Shown in pieces: positions 33,726 through 43,203 of a stretch of 46,201 bases of DNA; the stretch's first letter is position 1, and the number at the start of each line of letters is the position of its first letter. Below the pieces are notes generated by a model, which did not search any database, was not told the DNA's origin, and was given only the letters and a program-made list of their open reading frames with translations. The stretch covers positions 1-46,201 of the forward strand of contig CAITEH010000062.1 of the NCBI GenBank assembly GCA_903891415.1, given 5' to 3'. Position numbers and translations under genes: made by a program. Source of the stretch: Candidatus Firestoneibacteriota bacterium. GTDB taxonomy: Bacteria > Oederibacteriota > D2-FULL-39-29.

Positions 33726-33803
33726 CGGGGCCTGCTTGCTCCCCGGTATTCTTGTGCCAAAATTTGCCGGCGATAAAACAAATATTTTAACTGGCAGCCC
33801 TTT

Positions 33804-34436
33804 TTATTTGCTCGCCTCGAGGGCTTTTATATCACCGGAGGTGATCTGCTCAAGATTTCTGGTGATCTTCTCTATTTCCCAGTCCCACCAGCTTACCTTA
33901 AGCAGCCTGTTCACTTCATCTTCGTTGAACCGCATTCTTATTATTTTTGCCGGATTACCGCCGGCTATGGCGTAGGGAGGCACATCTTTTGTCACCACAG
34001 CTCCGGCCCCGATCATTGCCCCGCTTCCAATATTTACTCCCGCCATTATCAGGGCCTTATAACCCAGCCAGACATCATTTCCTATGACCGTATCACCTTT
34101 GTAGGGCAGGTCACCCTTTCCGGGTATTACTTTCTCCCAGCCTTTGCCAAACAGCGAAAAAGGATATGCCGAGACCCCGCTCATCTTATGAAACGCGCCG
34201 TTCATGATGAATTTCACGCCGGTCGCGATGGCGCAAAACTTTCCGATCACCAGTTTATCGCCGAGGAAAGGATAATGATAAAGCACATTTCTCTCAAAAT
34301 CCTCGGAGTTTTCCCCGTCATCATAGTAGGTATAATCACCTATGCTTATATTCGGATTTTTTACCGTATTTTTTATGAAACACATTCGCGGGAATCCTTG
34401 CATGGGGTGTTTTTCGTGCGGTGCCGGGCCATTCAT
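33804..34436 (-). CDS. Vat/CatB-type xenobiotic O-acetyltransferase (hexapeptide repeat)
   Basis: The 210-residue left-handed beta-helix protein is very close in layout to streptogramin A acetyltransferases: GDYTYYDD, ERNVLYHYPFLGDKLVIGKFCAIA, FIMNGAFHKM with catalytic H83, YPFSLFGKGWEK, KGDTVIGNDVWLG, GAGAVVTKDVPPYAIAGGNPAKII and WWDWEIEKI all have direct counterparts in Vat proteins. Known Vat enzymes acetylate virginiamycin M; CatB acetylates chloramphenicol. Environmental homologues may act on other substrates, so resistance is not shown. The start has GGAGGG upstream and the gene is divergent from a nitroreductase gene. Confidence 0.9.
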   Translation of the reverse strand: MNGPAPHEKHPMQGFPRMCFIKNTVKNPNISIGDYTYYDDGENSEDFERNVLYHYPFLGDKLVIGKFCAIATGVKFIMNGAFHKMSGVSAYPFSLFGKGWEKVIPGKGDLPYKGDTVIGNDVWLGYKALIMAGVNIGSGAMIGAGAVVTKDVPPYAIAGGNPAKIIRMRFNEDEVNRLLKVSWWDWEIEKITRNLEQITSGDIKALEASK

Positions 34437-34608
34437 AGGTATTTTTCCCTCCTGTGCTGCTTTTTGGCATTATACCAAACTATCTATGTTAAGAAAATAT
34501 AAAAAACGCGTAATACCGGTTTTGGAACAAATATATATAAACTAAGCTCATAAACTGCTAAAATTATCCTGCTAAGTAAAGAAATTTAAGAATAAGGAGC
34601 CGCCGGAT

Positions 34609-35241
34609 ATGTCAGACCCTGCCGAAAGAAGCAAAGTTCTGGAAGAACTGATAAAAAACAGGAGATCCATTAGGAATTTCAGCACTGAAAGCCCCATGCC
34701 TTCTCAAATAGAAAAAATAATTCTTGCCGGCCTTAACGCACCCTTTGCCGCCGCAGCCGTGGGAGACAGAAAAGACTTCAGGCGTTTTTTTATTATTAAG
34801 AAGGATTCTGCCGCGCGGAAAGAACTCGAGAGGATAGCGGCAGCACACCTGAAAACCACAGTAAAAAAATTGACCTCCCTGCCTTTTAAATTAATGGGGC
34901 TCACCAGGAAACTTTCCAAACTCATTGAACGCCTTAATAACGCAAAACTTCCCGAGGCACCTTTCATTATCATAATTATTGAATACAATGGTATCCCCTC
35001 GGTGGCTCCGCAGGCTCTCGCCCATGCGGCGGAGAATATGTGGCTGATGGCCTCCGCGGAAGGACTTGGTTTCCAGCTCCTGTCCATGTTCGAAGGAATG
35101 AAAAAAAATAAGGACTTGTGCAGGCTGCTTGAAATAAGATCCGGCGAATACTCCATACTGGCCTGCGCGATAGGTGTGCCCAAGGAATTACCCGGGCCGG
35201 TAAAAAGAATTGATCCGGAAACAATTACAAAGTGGCTGTAA
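34609..35241 (+). CDS. Nitroreductase-family flavoprotein
   Basis: The 210-residue protein starts with the FMN-binding helix IKNRRSIRNFSTESPMP, has the short AGLNAPFAAAAVGDRKDFRRF segment, and a C-terminal EGLGFQLLSMFEG ... ILACAIGVPKE that closes the FMN site, as in NAD(P)H-dependent nitroreductases. The physiological substrate is unknown. AAGGAG lies upstream of the ATG. The 172-base gap to the Vat-like gene must hold both divergent promoters; no operator was recognised there. Confidence 0.87.
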   Translation: MSDPAERSKVLEELIKNRRSIRNFSTESPMPSQIEKIILAGLNAPFAAAAVGDRKDFRRFFIIKKDSAARKELERIAAAHLKTTVKKLTSLPFKLMGLTRKLSKLIERLNNAKLPEAPFIIIIIEYNGIPSVAPQALAHAAENMWLMASAEGLGFQLLSMFEGMKKNKDLCRLLEIRSGEYSILACAIGVPKELPGPVKRIDPETITKWL

Positions 35242-35331
35242 ATTAAGAACACGGCTTTTAAAATAGCTGCTGCTTAAGTGGCTCATAAACCGGAAGGTTC
35301 CCGCCCGAAAATCCAATAGAAGCCTTTGCGT

Positions 35332-35679
35332 TCAGCGTCTTATGGAATGCGTCTTTTTAACTGACATTTCTTCCGCAAAATGCTCGCGGCCTTTTTCTTT
35401 TATCAGGTCAATACAGGCTTTTCTATTTGAACGGAATATTAGCGCAAATAATCTTGATATAATATTGTTGAATTTTTTGCAGTCCTTCGCATCCGCTATG
35501 ATATTACAGTCCGCACAGCTTGAATACTTGTGGTCAATACAGCAGGCCCTTATCTTGCACCAACCGGCCTTTTCATTGGCCCCGCAGCCGCTGCACTTCT
35601 CCGCCAGATACCTTTGACAGGCTCCGCAATAAAGCCCGCAATACGCGATCAGGTTCTTATCGTTGATTATTTGTCTCAA
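35332..35679 (-). CDS. DUF3795 cysteine-rich protein
   Basis: The 115-residue protein carries the family pattern IAYCGLYCGACQRYL ... KCSGCGANEKAGWCKIRACCIDHKYSSCADC, about twelve cysteines in the first 70 residues, likely to bind zinc or an iron-sulfur cluster. The function of DUF3795 is unknown. It overlaps the HAD phosphatase upstream by four bases and is co-transcribed with it. Confidence 0.88.
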   Translation of the reverse strand: MRQIINDKNLIAYCGLYCGACQRYLAEKCSGCGANEKAGWCKIRACCIDHKYSSCADCNIIADAKDCKKFNNIISRLFALIFRSNRKACIDLIKEKGREHFAEEMSVKKTHSIRR

Positions 35680-36362
35680 GAATTTTCTCCCGCTGATTTT
35701 TTATCACAACTTAATCTTCCGCTTTTTTTTAGAGTTTTTTTAAATATCCCGGCCAGCTCTCCCGGAGTATTTACCAGAAAATCCGGCTTCATTTTTTCCA
35801 GCGCCTGTTTTGAATTAAAACCCCAGCTGACTGCGACCATGTCAATACCAGCTTTTCTCGCGGCTTCAATGTCCCTTGCCTCATCTCCTACATATACGGC
35901 TTCCGCCGGCCTTATATTTTGCTTCCTCAGGAAACCCGAGATCACCCTTCCTTTTCCAAAAATATTGCTCCCGGAATAAACAAAATCAAAATAATTCAAG
36001 CTGTTTTTTTTAAGAAATTTTTCAACATTATCTTTTGAATTAGAGGTGATGATGCCCAGCCGGTAGCCGTCTTTTTGAAGCTTCAGCAGTGTCTTTCTTA
36101 TGGGGACCGTCGGTGAAAATAATTCTATTTTCTTATTCAGCCCCGCTTTTACCGTCTTAACAATTGAATAAACCTTAATTAAGGGTATCTCCAGATGCTC
36201 CAGGAGTTCCAGCGGCATCATATTTCTCAACTTGCTCACACTGGCCGTCGAGACCTTTTTAAAACCATATCTGGATGCTAAATTATTCATGATTTCCACA
36301 TAATACGGCAAGGTATCTGCCAGCGTGCCGTCAAAATCAAATATTATGACCTTTTTAGCCAT
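35676..36362 (-). CDS. HAD-superfamily phosphatase (phosphoglycolate-phosphatase-like)
   Basis: Motif I is IFDFDGTLADT (D9 nucleophile, D11), motif II GIITSNSK, motif III includes K in KNSLNYFDFV/GKGRVI, and motif IV VYVGDEARDIEAARKAG. The helical cap is between motifs I and II, as in the PGP/beta-phosphoglucomutase branch. The substrate is probably a small phosphorylated metabolite; not determinable here. 228 residues, ATG start with GGAG upstream. Confidence 0.9.
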   Translation of the reverse strand: MAKKVIIFDFDGTLADTLPYYVEIMNNLASRYGFKKVSTASVSKLRNMMPLELLEHLEIPLIKVYSIVKTVKAGLNKKIELFSPTVPIRKTLLKLQKDGYRLGIITSNSKDNVEKFLKKNSLNYFDFVYSGSNIFGKGRVISGFLRKQNIRPAEAVYVGDEARDIEAARKAGIDMVAVSWGFNSKQALEKMKPDFLVNTPGELAGIFKKTLKKSGRLSCDKKSAGENS

Positions 36363-36512
36363 CTTCTTTTACTTCTCCTTATATCTTTTTCCCTGTGTTT
36401 TGGCCTTAGCTGAAAGAGCCCGTCTTCTTACTATACCATTAAAAAGAACTCCCGGCATATTATCAATATACCTTTTGAGTTTAGATAAGTTTACAGCATT
36501 CAAATACTGCTT

Positions 36513-37571
36513 TCAATAATTATTCAGGACTGCAACCAGCTCTTTTATCAGCTCAAACGAGTGCTCCTTCATATTTTTATTACAGAAAATAACAATACTT
36601 GTTTTCCTTCCTCTAACATCCGGCAAATACATAGCCCAGGTATTATATCCGGGGCCGTCTCCTCCATGGCCGAATAACCCGCCGAAACCCCACTCCGGAT
36701 CTATCATCAAACCCAATCCATACCCCGGTTTTTTAAAGAAACCTTCTTTTTCCCCTTTTTTTACGAAAACGCAGTCCCGCATTTGAGAAAGGGAAGAAGG
36801 TTTAATAAGCTTTCCCGAGAATAAATTATGATACAGAGAACTGATCTCCTTTGTCGTGGACACTAACATACCTGTTTTGCACCATAAGGGGGCATAGATA
36901 TTTGAAATATCTTCAACTTCATTATTATTATTCAAATATTCACAATACCCCGGGACTATCGCATCTTTAAGGATCTGTTCCGCGACATAGGTCTCTTTAA
37001 GTTTCAGAGGGATTATAATGCTCTTCCTGATACTATTAGAATAACTATCCGGAGTTACTTTTTCGATCAGGATCTTCAAGAGCATATAGCCGGTATTCGA
37101 ATAATGCCAGGCTGTGCCGGGAGAAAAATCCAGTTTTCCGGAGCAAAACCTTGAGAGTACATATTCATCTGCCCACGGAAGTGACGGCTTTTCTTTCACG
37201 GAATTTGAATAATCTTTTGCCTCCGTGTAATTTGGAATGCCCGCGGTATGATTCAAGAGCCTTCTTATGGTCACAGTTTCAGGAAAAGGCAAAGCAGAAA
37301 TATATTTTTTTACCGGGTCATCCAATTTAATTGCGGCCTGTTCCGCAAGTTGAAGTATCTTGATCGCTGTGAATGTTTTTGTAATGCTGTAAATATAAAA
37401 TCTGCCGTTAACAGGCATTACTTTTTCTTTATTATTATCATAGTACCCGCTGGCCAGGTTAAATACACCATTTTCAGTATCTTCTATCGTCAGGTTGGTC
37501 CCTGGAGACAGGTTTAAACTTTGCCAATTCTCCAGTTTAGACTGTAAGAGCCCGGCTAATACCTTATTCAT
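36513..37571 (-). CDS. Serine beta-lactamase-fold hydrolase (class C/PBP4* type)
   Basis: The 352-residue protein has S62xxK65 (YSITKTFTA), Y157-S-N159 (WHYSNTGYMLLK) and a C-terminal GHGGDGPGYN in place of KTG, the usual pattern of the beta-lactamase-like esterase/peptidase group. No signal peptide is visible, so it is probably a cytoplasmic esterase or peptidase rather than an antibiotic-degrading enzyme. Composition is more AT-rich than the genes to its right. Confidence 0.9.
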   Translation of the reverse strand: MNKVLAGLLQSKLENWQSLNLSPGTNLTIEDTENGVFNLASGYYDNNKEKVMPVNGRFYIYSITKTFTAIKILQLAEQAAIKLDDPVKKYISALPFPETVTIRRLLNHTAGIPNYTEAKDYSNSVKEKPSLPWADEYVLSRFCSGKLDFSPGTAWHYSNTGYMLLKILIEKVTPDSYSNSIRKSIIIPLKLKETYVAEQILKDAIVPGYCEYLNNNNEVEDISNIYAPLWCKTGMLVSTTKEISSLYHNLFSGKLIKPSSLSQMRDCVFVKKGEKEGFFKKPGYGLGLMIDPEWGFGGLFGHGGDGPGYNTWAMYLPDVRGRKTSIVIFCNKNMKEHSFELIKELVAVLNNY

Positions 37572-37608
37572 GTTTTCCTTTTGCGGCCCGCAGTAATTGT
37601 TTAATTAG

Positions 37609-38436
37609 TTAGTACTTTCTTGCCTTTATGGACAATATCATGGGTATACTTTTTTTATGCAGGCTTTTCCAGTAGGCATTTCTCATTTTTTTCATTCTTC
37701 CCCAATTAAAAAAGCCAAACGGGAACTCATGTATAAATTCTATTTTCAGTTTATTTTTTATGATTGGATTTATAATATCTGACATGCTATGCTGCCATTC
37801 ATAGTTGATTTTATTCTTCAGTTTTTTATCTATCCTTACATAAGAATATTCAAAGACATATTTATTCGGCGTTTTTTTGTGAAAATAATCGCATTCAACC
37901 CAAAATATGTCACCCATGCGTTTATAATCATAATCCAATGCTGTCCTGAAAGGGTGACCGTCAATTATATAAAGAATGCCTCCTCTTTTTAAATAACTGC
38001 CTGCAATTTCGATCCATTTTGCAAGGTCTGAGATCCAGCACAGGACACCATAGGACGCGAACACAATATCAAATTTTCCTTTTAATTTGCCGGGAAGTTC
38101 AGGAATGTCAGAACATATGAAAGTCGAACTTAAATTTGTTTTCTTTTTTAACTCATTGGCAAGTTTTATTGCTTTATCGGAAAAATCAACGCCCGTAACA
38201 ATAGCTCCTTTTCTTGCCCAGGAAAGAGTATCCAAACCAAAGTGGCATTGAAGATGCAATAATTTTTTACCCTTTACATTTCCAAGTTCCTGCAATTCCA
38301 AAGGTAATAAGGTCGATTTCCCTGATAAAAATTCTTTGACCCTGTAATCTTTGGACTGAAAGTGTGCCCCTGCTCTTTCATTCCAATTTTTCTTATTTAT
38401 GCTCGTATATTTATCCGTTTTCTTCTCCAGGCGCAA
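37609..38436 (-). CDS. Class I SAM-dependent methyltransferase
   Basis: SAM-binding motif I reads KKLLHLQCHFGLDTLSW (residues about 54-70), then the acidic end of strand 2 (VTGVDFSDKAI) and motif IV FDIVFASYGVLCWI. Sequence after residue 200 (HEFPFGFFNWGRMKK) is like a subgroup usually annotated only as methyltransferase. The acceptor is unknown. It lies 37 bases upstream of the beta-lactamase-fold gene, same strand. Confidence 0.88.
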   Translation of the reverse strand: MRLEKKTDKYTSINKKNWNERAGAHFQSKDYRVKEFLSGKSTLLPLELQELGNVKGKKLLHLQCHFGLDTLSWARKGAIVTGVDFSDKAIKLANELKKKTNLSSTFICSDIPELPGKLKGKFDIVFASYGVLCWISDLAKWIEIAGSYLKRGGILYIIDGHPFRTALDYDYKRMGDIFWVECDYFHKKTPNKYVFEYSYVRIDKKLKNKINYEWQHSMSDIINPIIKNKLKIEFIHEFPFGFFNWGRMKKMRNAYWKSLHKKSIPMILSIKARKY

Positions 38437-38526
38437 ATAAAGTCCCGACTATTTTGCCGGGTGGTTTTTATTTAGATTATAACAGTTACTCCATTGTTTT
38501 CAAGAAAAATGAATCAACAAGATACT

Positions 38527-38931
38527 TTAGACAGATTTTCTTTTTATTTCTCTCTTCCTCCTCAATATAGCTTCCCAGCAAATAGAATCCTGCCTGCCGC
38601 GCCAATCCTTGTAGTTATCGCAAAATTCTTCCGGCAGGCCCATCCCGCCCAGTTCATCCAGAAAAATGATAATATCGGTTAATTTACCGTTTATCAGGTT
38701 TACCCCTGTTGCTCTTGTCGGCTGGTCAGGCATTTCGCGTAAAGAATAATGGAATTCATGGATAACCCTGTCAATAGCCAGCATCTTGTCTTTCGGTGTT
38801 CGGGCTTGTTCATAGCTTTTTATAAAATCTTTAAAATATTTCACGGCACCGCCAGGATTTAATTGGCGCTTCCTGAAAGAATCAGAGTATTCAACCCACG
38901 TCATCTTCCAGCCGCAAACGTAACATTTCAT
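38527..38931 (-). CDS. Small uncharacterised protein
   Basis: Taken from the ATG at 38931 the product has 134 residues; the frame continues to a TTG at 38973 without a ribosome-binding site. A CYVCGW pair at the N-terminus could be half a zinc site. The rest is mostly helical (AVKYFKDFIKSYEQARTPKDKMLAIDRVIHEFHYSL), ending in a basic tail. I recognise no family. Good codon content and no overlapping better frame support it as a real gene. Confidence 0.7.
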   Translation of the reverse strand: MKCYVCGWKMTWVEYSDSFRKRQLNPGGAVKYFKDFIKSYEQARTPKDKMLAIDRVIHEFHYSLREMPDQPTRATGVNLINGKLTDIIIFLDELGGMGLPEEFCDNYKDWRGRQDSICWEAILRRKREIKRKSV

Positions 38932-39018
38932 TGATATACCGGTTTTTTTCTGGTGATCAAAGGAGAAATACAACTATAGGATATTTCTCATTTCTAACGC
39001 GGTCATTTTTTCATTTAC

Positions 39019-40917
39019 TCAGCGGCTGTTCCGTAACGGTTTTGCACGGGAGAACTCTACGGGGCCAGGTGAATGTTTGACGGGTAACCAGGTTACATAG
39101 GGCGTGCCGCCTGTTCCTGCGCTGCCAAAGTCGCAAAGCCGGACCGGTTTTCCGTTGGAGGCCTTCACCTCCAGGAGCAAAAATGGAGGCAGCCAGTCAT
39201 TCCAGCGGGCCTGTTTGCATTTTAAAGCTCTCGCATCCAATTCCGGAATTTTCAGCATGCTTCTGTCGAATGGTTTCGAAAGGTCCTCGACGCATGCCTG
39301 CTTTTTTGAAGAAACTGACAGCTCCAGATTATAACGATGATCAAAGGCAAGCAGCAGCGGGCCCCGGTAAATAGAGGCCAGCCCTTTACAATCCTTTTCG
39401 CCGGACCAGTAATGCAAAGACATATCCAGGCAGATCTTTATTTTATCACCCTTCTGCCAGCGGCGGTTTATTGCCAAATAGCTCCCCGGAACTATGTCTT
39501 CTACAGGTTTGCCGTTTATCGCCGCTTTTGTTGCCTTCGACCAGCAGGGTATGCGCAATTTTAATGTGAACTCTATAATTCTTGACGGAGACACTTCTAA
39601 ATGAATGAGCCCCGAAGCAGGATAATCTGTTTTCTGCGTGAGCTTAACTGTTGTTCCATTATCCATCTTCACCGTCATTTCTGACCCGCCGTAATAGTTC
39701 AGCAAGATCCCCTGCCGGTCCCGCATAACGGCCCAATCGCTGATCATTCCAAACCCCCGCGGGCTGTTAACACTGCAACAGTTCAATTCAGGACTGCCCG
39801 GACGTGACTGAAAGCCAATATGGTGCCCGCTTGCCCTGCGAAAACCGTCGGACGGAGTATTGTATGTGGCCCAGCGGCCGCTGGAGGAATGCATTCCGGT
39901 AACCGAGTTCCAGGTGGATAACTCAATTTCGTCGGCCACGACCGGATTTGCCGTGAGTTTGAGCATCTCGACGCTCATGGCGATCCAGGCGATCGTGCAG
40001 CAGGTCTCAATAGCGCCTTTGTCGAACGGGTTACCTGTGGCTTTTTCACCTGAAGTAAATCCTCCGTTATTGTGCCGGTCAAGTTTGGTAATACTCCACC
40101 AGTGATGCTCAAAAGCTCTCCGGAACCGCTCATCCCCGGTGATCCAGTAAAGCTCAACAATTCCCATGATAGGATGCAGGCTCTCCCATCGCGGTTTGGG
40201 CATCTGAAAAAACTCCTTCCCGTTCAGGGCTCCACAAAGATAATCACCGGCAAGTGGGCCTTTCCTGCCGGCAGCGCCAAACTCTTCAACGATCTGAAGC
40301 GCCATATCAAGGTAACGTTTTACGGATGTTTGCCTGTACAGAAGACAAAGGGAATGAATTACCGCAAGGTTCATCTCCGTCCATCCTGTGTCAACCAGGC
40401 GCTTTTTTTTCTTCCCTAAATATTTCCGGCAGATAAGATCTCCGATCGAACAAACCGTTTTTAACGCGCGCTTGTCCCTTGTCTGCTCATACCAAAAAAG
40501 CAAACCGAGCATGATATGATAGTGCCCCCAGGTATCCCAGAGATTACAACGCTTAAGATACGGGGAAAAATTCGAAAGGCGGCAATTCTTTGGCCAGGGC
40601 CCAAGGTAACCGTCTTTTGCCTGGTAACTGATCAGCCTCGGAACAAATTCAGACAACAGTTTTTTCAACCGCTTATCACGGGTTATCTTAAGGATCTGCA
40701 CGGAGGCAGTGAGATATTTTCCCGCAAACTCTCCTGCCCACGGGACCAGATCGCGCATGGGCGGCGCATCACGATCGCGGAACATTTCAAGCATCCCCGG
40801 ATTCGCTATTGGAGCGGTCAGAAGCCACTGCCCGGTTATATTTTCAATTCTATCCCGAATAAAACCATGAAGTTCGTATTTGTCCTTATGGCCGGCTTGG
40901 CATAGCGGTTTTGGCAC
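39019..40917 (-). CDS. GH127 family glycoside hydrolase (beta-L-arabinofuranosidase-like)
   Basis: The 632-residue protein has no signal peptide. Its alpha/alpha barrel includes CNLWDTWGHYHIMLGLL, and the zinc/thiolate site is clear: E304-T-C306 in GAIETCCTIAW and C380-C381 in ELNCCSVNSPRG, matching the Glu/Cys/Cys/Cys cluster in which the second Cys motif supplies the nucleophile. A beta-sandwich follows (about 410-600), including the YRGPLLLAFD segment. Members remove beta-L-arabinofuranose from plant glycans. Cytoplasmic location implies uptake of oligosaccharides before hydrolysis. Confidence 0.92.
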   Translation of the reverse strand: MPKPLCQAGHKDKYELHGFIRDRIENITGQWLLTAPIANPGMLEMFRDRDAPPMRDLVPWAGEFAGKYLTASVQILKITRDKRLKKLLSEFVPRLISYQAKDGYLGPWPKNCRLSNFSPYLKRCNLWDTWGHYHIMLGLLFWYEQTRDKRALKTVCSIGDLICRKYLGKKKKRLVDTGWTEMNLAVIHSLCLLYRQTSVKRYLDMALQIVEEFGAAGRKGPLAGDYLCGALNGKEFFQMPKPRWESLHPIMGIVELYWITGDERFRRAFEHHWWSITKLDRHNNGGFTSGEKATGNPFDKGAIETCCTIAWIAMSVEMLKLTANPVVADEIELSTWNSVTGMHSSSGRWATYNTPSDGFRRASGHHIGFQSRPGSPELNCCSVNSPRGFGMISDWAVMRDRQGILLNYYGGSEMTVKMDNGTTVKLTQKTDYPASGLIHLEVSPSRIIEFTLKLRIPCWSKATKAAINGKPVEDIVPGSYLAINRRWQKGDKIKICLDMSLHYWSGEKDCKGLASIYRGPLLLAFDHRYNLELSVSSKKQACVEDLSKPFDRSMLKIPELDARALKCKQARWNDWLPPFLLLEVKASNGKPVRLCDFGSAGTGGTPYVTWLPVKHSPGPVEFSRAKPLRNSR

Positions 40918-41029
40918 AAAAAACCTCCATTTTACAGCTTTTTAGCGGGTACGGCTCAAAATTCAACTCATTAATATTATAACTCATTACTATCTTTATC
41001 TTAAATATAAAACCATAGAAAACAACAAG

Positions 41030-41449
41030 TCAATTACTTGTGGTTTTTTTTGTTTTCTCAATATACTTTTTGCGAAGGCCGGCAAAATCCCATATATCTT
41101 TCCCTGATTTTTTCAACCAGTGCCGCAGGTGCTTGCGATTTATCTCTGAAACATCCCGGTACTTGATCTGAGCGGCCTTAAAACTGCCTGTTGCTTCAAG
41201 CTCAGGCTCTTTAAATGCCTGTCCATTCCAGAATAACAGGTTAACTCCTTTATTTGCGGTGACATAGAAACCCACAACTGCGTTCGCGCCTATGAACCAA
41301 ACGGGAATTGAATGATAGAGCTTTGAGCGTGCTTTTGGCAGAACTGCATTTATCTCAGTCCGTAATAGTTTACAGATCGCGGAATAAACCGGTTTTTGAG
41401 CCGTAATGTAGGCGATTATAGATATAAATTTATTCTTTTGGGCCGGCAT
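41030..41449 (-). CDS. DUF1801 (YdhG/SufE-like-named iron chaperone-type) protein
   Basis: Start placed at the ATG at 41449 (MPAQKNKF) because a perfect AAGGAGG lies seven bases upstream; the longer frame to 41476 has none. The 139-residue product shows the DUF1801 pattern KARSKLYHSIPVWFIGANAVVGFYVTANKGVNLLFWNG followed by RDVSEINRKHLRHWLKKS. Homologues have been called iron-chaperone-like, but a role is not settled. It stands alone with gaps on both sides. Confidence 0.85.
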   Translation of the reverse strand: MPAQKNKFISIIAYITAQKPVYSAICKLLRTEINAVLPKARSKLYHSIPVWFIGANAVVGFYVTANKGVNLLFWNGQAFKEPELEATGSFKAAQIKYRDVSEINRKHLRHWLKKSGKDIWDFAGLRKKYIEKTKKTTSN

Positions 41450-41583
41450 TTTTACCTCCTTAAAATTATTCGGCACTATTTAATATTAATTATATCATTA
41501 TCTTGATTTGCTAAACAGGATACAATTCATAATAATCCAAAAAGCCAGTTAAAGGGTTTTGATCAGATATACTATTTTTTCCG

Positions 41584-42285
41584 CTACCCTATTTCTTTTT
41601 CTAAATATTTAATAGTATACGGACAATTGGCTATACAGATACCACAGATCGTATGTTTAATGTTGGCTATTCCGGTTAGTTCATCGGCTTTCTTTCTGCA
41701 GGAATAAGCATTATAGATCTCTTCTCTTTTCATACCCCGCTTCCAATTAACTCCTTTAATGGCTTTAGCAGGGCATTTTGCAACACAGATAACACAGTCG
41801 CCGCATTTCGATTCTTCTATCGCCTTACCCGTTGTAAGGGGAAGATCAGTTAGAACTGTACTTAACCTCATTGCGGAGCCAAATTTAGCATTAACAAGCA
41901 GGTCTGATTTGCCTATCCAGCCAAGCCCGGCAAGTGTAGCTGAAGTTTTATGCGGCAACATAACCGCTAGAGTTTTTGGATCTAATTTTCTTACCGTTGC
42001 CTCAAGCGCAGCCGCCTTATAACCTGTGGATCTGATATGTTCTTCTATTTCTTTTCCGGTACTAAGCAATAATTCATTTAATCTTACATATTCATTTTCG
42101 TACTCCAGTGTGGGGCCTTCAACTATTTGCCTTACTATTTCTTTTCTAAGCGGAAATGCAAAAGATATAGAACGCGGGAAATCATATCTTTGCTCTAAAG
42201 GAATATTGCTCAGATCGGCAAAGCCATAAAGACCAACACCCTTGTTCTCCAAAAATACGGATATTTCCGAATTGTATTCCTTCAA
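41584..42285 (-). CDS. 4Fe-4S double-cluster protein, QueG-like C-terminal type
   Basis: The 233-residue protein binds two [4Fe-4S] clusters: C161, C164, C167 and C171 in CGDCVICVAKCP, and C214, C217 and C221 in CGICIANCP with C196 as a fourth candidate. GLGWIGKSDLLVNAKFG is the segment seen in epoxyqueuosine reductase (QueG). It is much shorter than QueG and lacks the N-terminal corrinoid-pocket region in full, so it is likely a relative with another electron-transfer or reductase role. Confidence 0.85.
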   Translation of the reverse strand: MKEYNSEISVFLENKGVGLYGFADLSNIPLEQRYDFPRSISFAFPLRKEIVRQIVEGPTLEYENEYVRLNELLLSTGKEIEEHIRSTGYKAAALEATVRKLDPKTLAVMLPHKTSATLAGLGWIGKSDLLVNAKFGSAMRLSTVLTDLPLTTGKAIEESKCGDCVICVAKCPAKAIKGVNWKRGMKREEIYNAYSCRKKADELTGIANIKHTICGICIANCPYTIKYLEKEIG

Positions 42286-42370
42286 TTGATACTCCCATTA
42301 AAGGTTATAAGGAAATTTTTAATTCCCAAGCTATTTGTTGTAATTTTATACTATTACCCTTAAATAGACA

Positions 42371-42406
42371 ATAAAAAACCGCAAATCGCTTTACGCAACC
42401 TGCGGT
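42371..42406 (-). terminator. Terminator hairpin R1 of the cassette region
   Basis: Read on the minus strand, ACCGCA pairs with TGCGGT (42401-42406 with 42378-42383), followed by TTTTTTATTG. It ends the methyltransferase transcript (stop at 42472). Its loop (AATCGCTTTACGCAACC on the plus strand) is conserved in R3 and R5, more than a terminator needs. Unlike R2-R5 it is not followed by a TGGCTCCC tag. Confidence 0.85.
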
Positions 42407-42471
42407 CTGATTTTGAGCAATAGAACAATAGAACTTATTACAGAACCCTCAAGTTTACCAGAAGAGCTCTT

Positions 42472-43203
42472 TCATTCTCCCTTCTCTATTATGGCCAAAT
42501 ATACCGGACCTTTGTCTGTTAGCAGATTTCCTAATCTCCATCCGGTTCCCTTAAGGATATGTTTCATTTCCTTAACTGACACAAACAAATAATCAAACCA
42601 ATCGGTGCTGTATATTTTATATCTTACTCTGATTTTTAATTGTCCGGGAAACCTTCCTCTTTTTAAATTAGACTTATGGTAATTTAAATGGAGGGGGTCT
42701 TTGGTTTTGTAAGGATCCAGGTTTTCAACAATAATTATCGCTTTTTCGGAAGAAATCTTAGCCATTTCTTTCAGTAAATGTTTTGCCTTTGCAATACTGC
42801 CGAATAAGCCAAAATTGTTACCCAGCATTAAAAAAGTATCAAATATTTTTTTCAAAGTTTTAACATCTTTAAGCTCAAGCACACGGGCATTCTTCAACCC
42901 TCTTAATTTGCAAACTTTGACCGCCAAAGGCGATTGATCTATCCCTAATACCTTGAATCCTTTTTTCTGGAGATATAGGGAATGCCTGCCCCCGCCGCAA
43001 CCAATATCCAAAATATTTCCCTTTGCATATTTTATAGCTTTTTTTTGCAGCTGAGACCAGCGTCTATGTTCACTCAAGTAATTAGAAGGAGAATAATCTA
43101 ACTCGACAAGCCCATCATCTCTCTCTATCAGGCAAAAACTATAGCCACGCTTATAATAATCAAACAGCATTTTCCCAAAAGCATCTTTATTTTTTTCTAT
43201 CAT
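42472..43203 (-). CDS. Class I SAM-dependent methyltransferase
   Basis: 243 residues with motif I GNILDIGCGGGRHSLYL, GIDQSPLAVKVCK at the strand-2 end and FDTFLMLGNNFGLFG at strand 4. The N-terminal part (FCLIERDDGLVELDYSPSNYLS) recalls small methyltransferases that act on unusual metabolites; the acceptor is unknown. It is a monocistronic gene between hairpins R1 and R2, first of the repeat-bounded set. Confidence 0.9.
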   Translation of the reverse strand: MIEKNKDAFGKMLFDYYKRGYSFCLIERDDGLVELDYSPSNYLSEHRRWSQLQKKAIKYAKGNILDIGCGGGRHSLYLQKKGFKVLGIDQSPLAVKVCKLRGLKNARVLELKDVKTLKKIFDTFLMLGNNFGLFGSIAKAKHLLKEMAKISSEKAIIIVENLDPYKTKDPLHLNYHKSNLKRGRFPGQLKIRVRYKIYSTDWFDYLFVSVKEMKHILKGTGWRLGNLLTDKGPVYLAIIEKGE

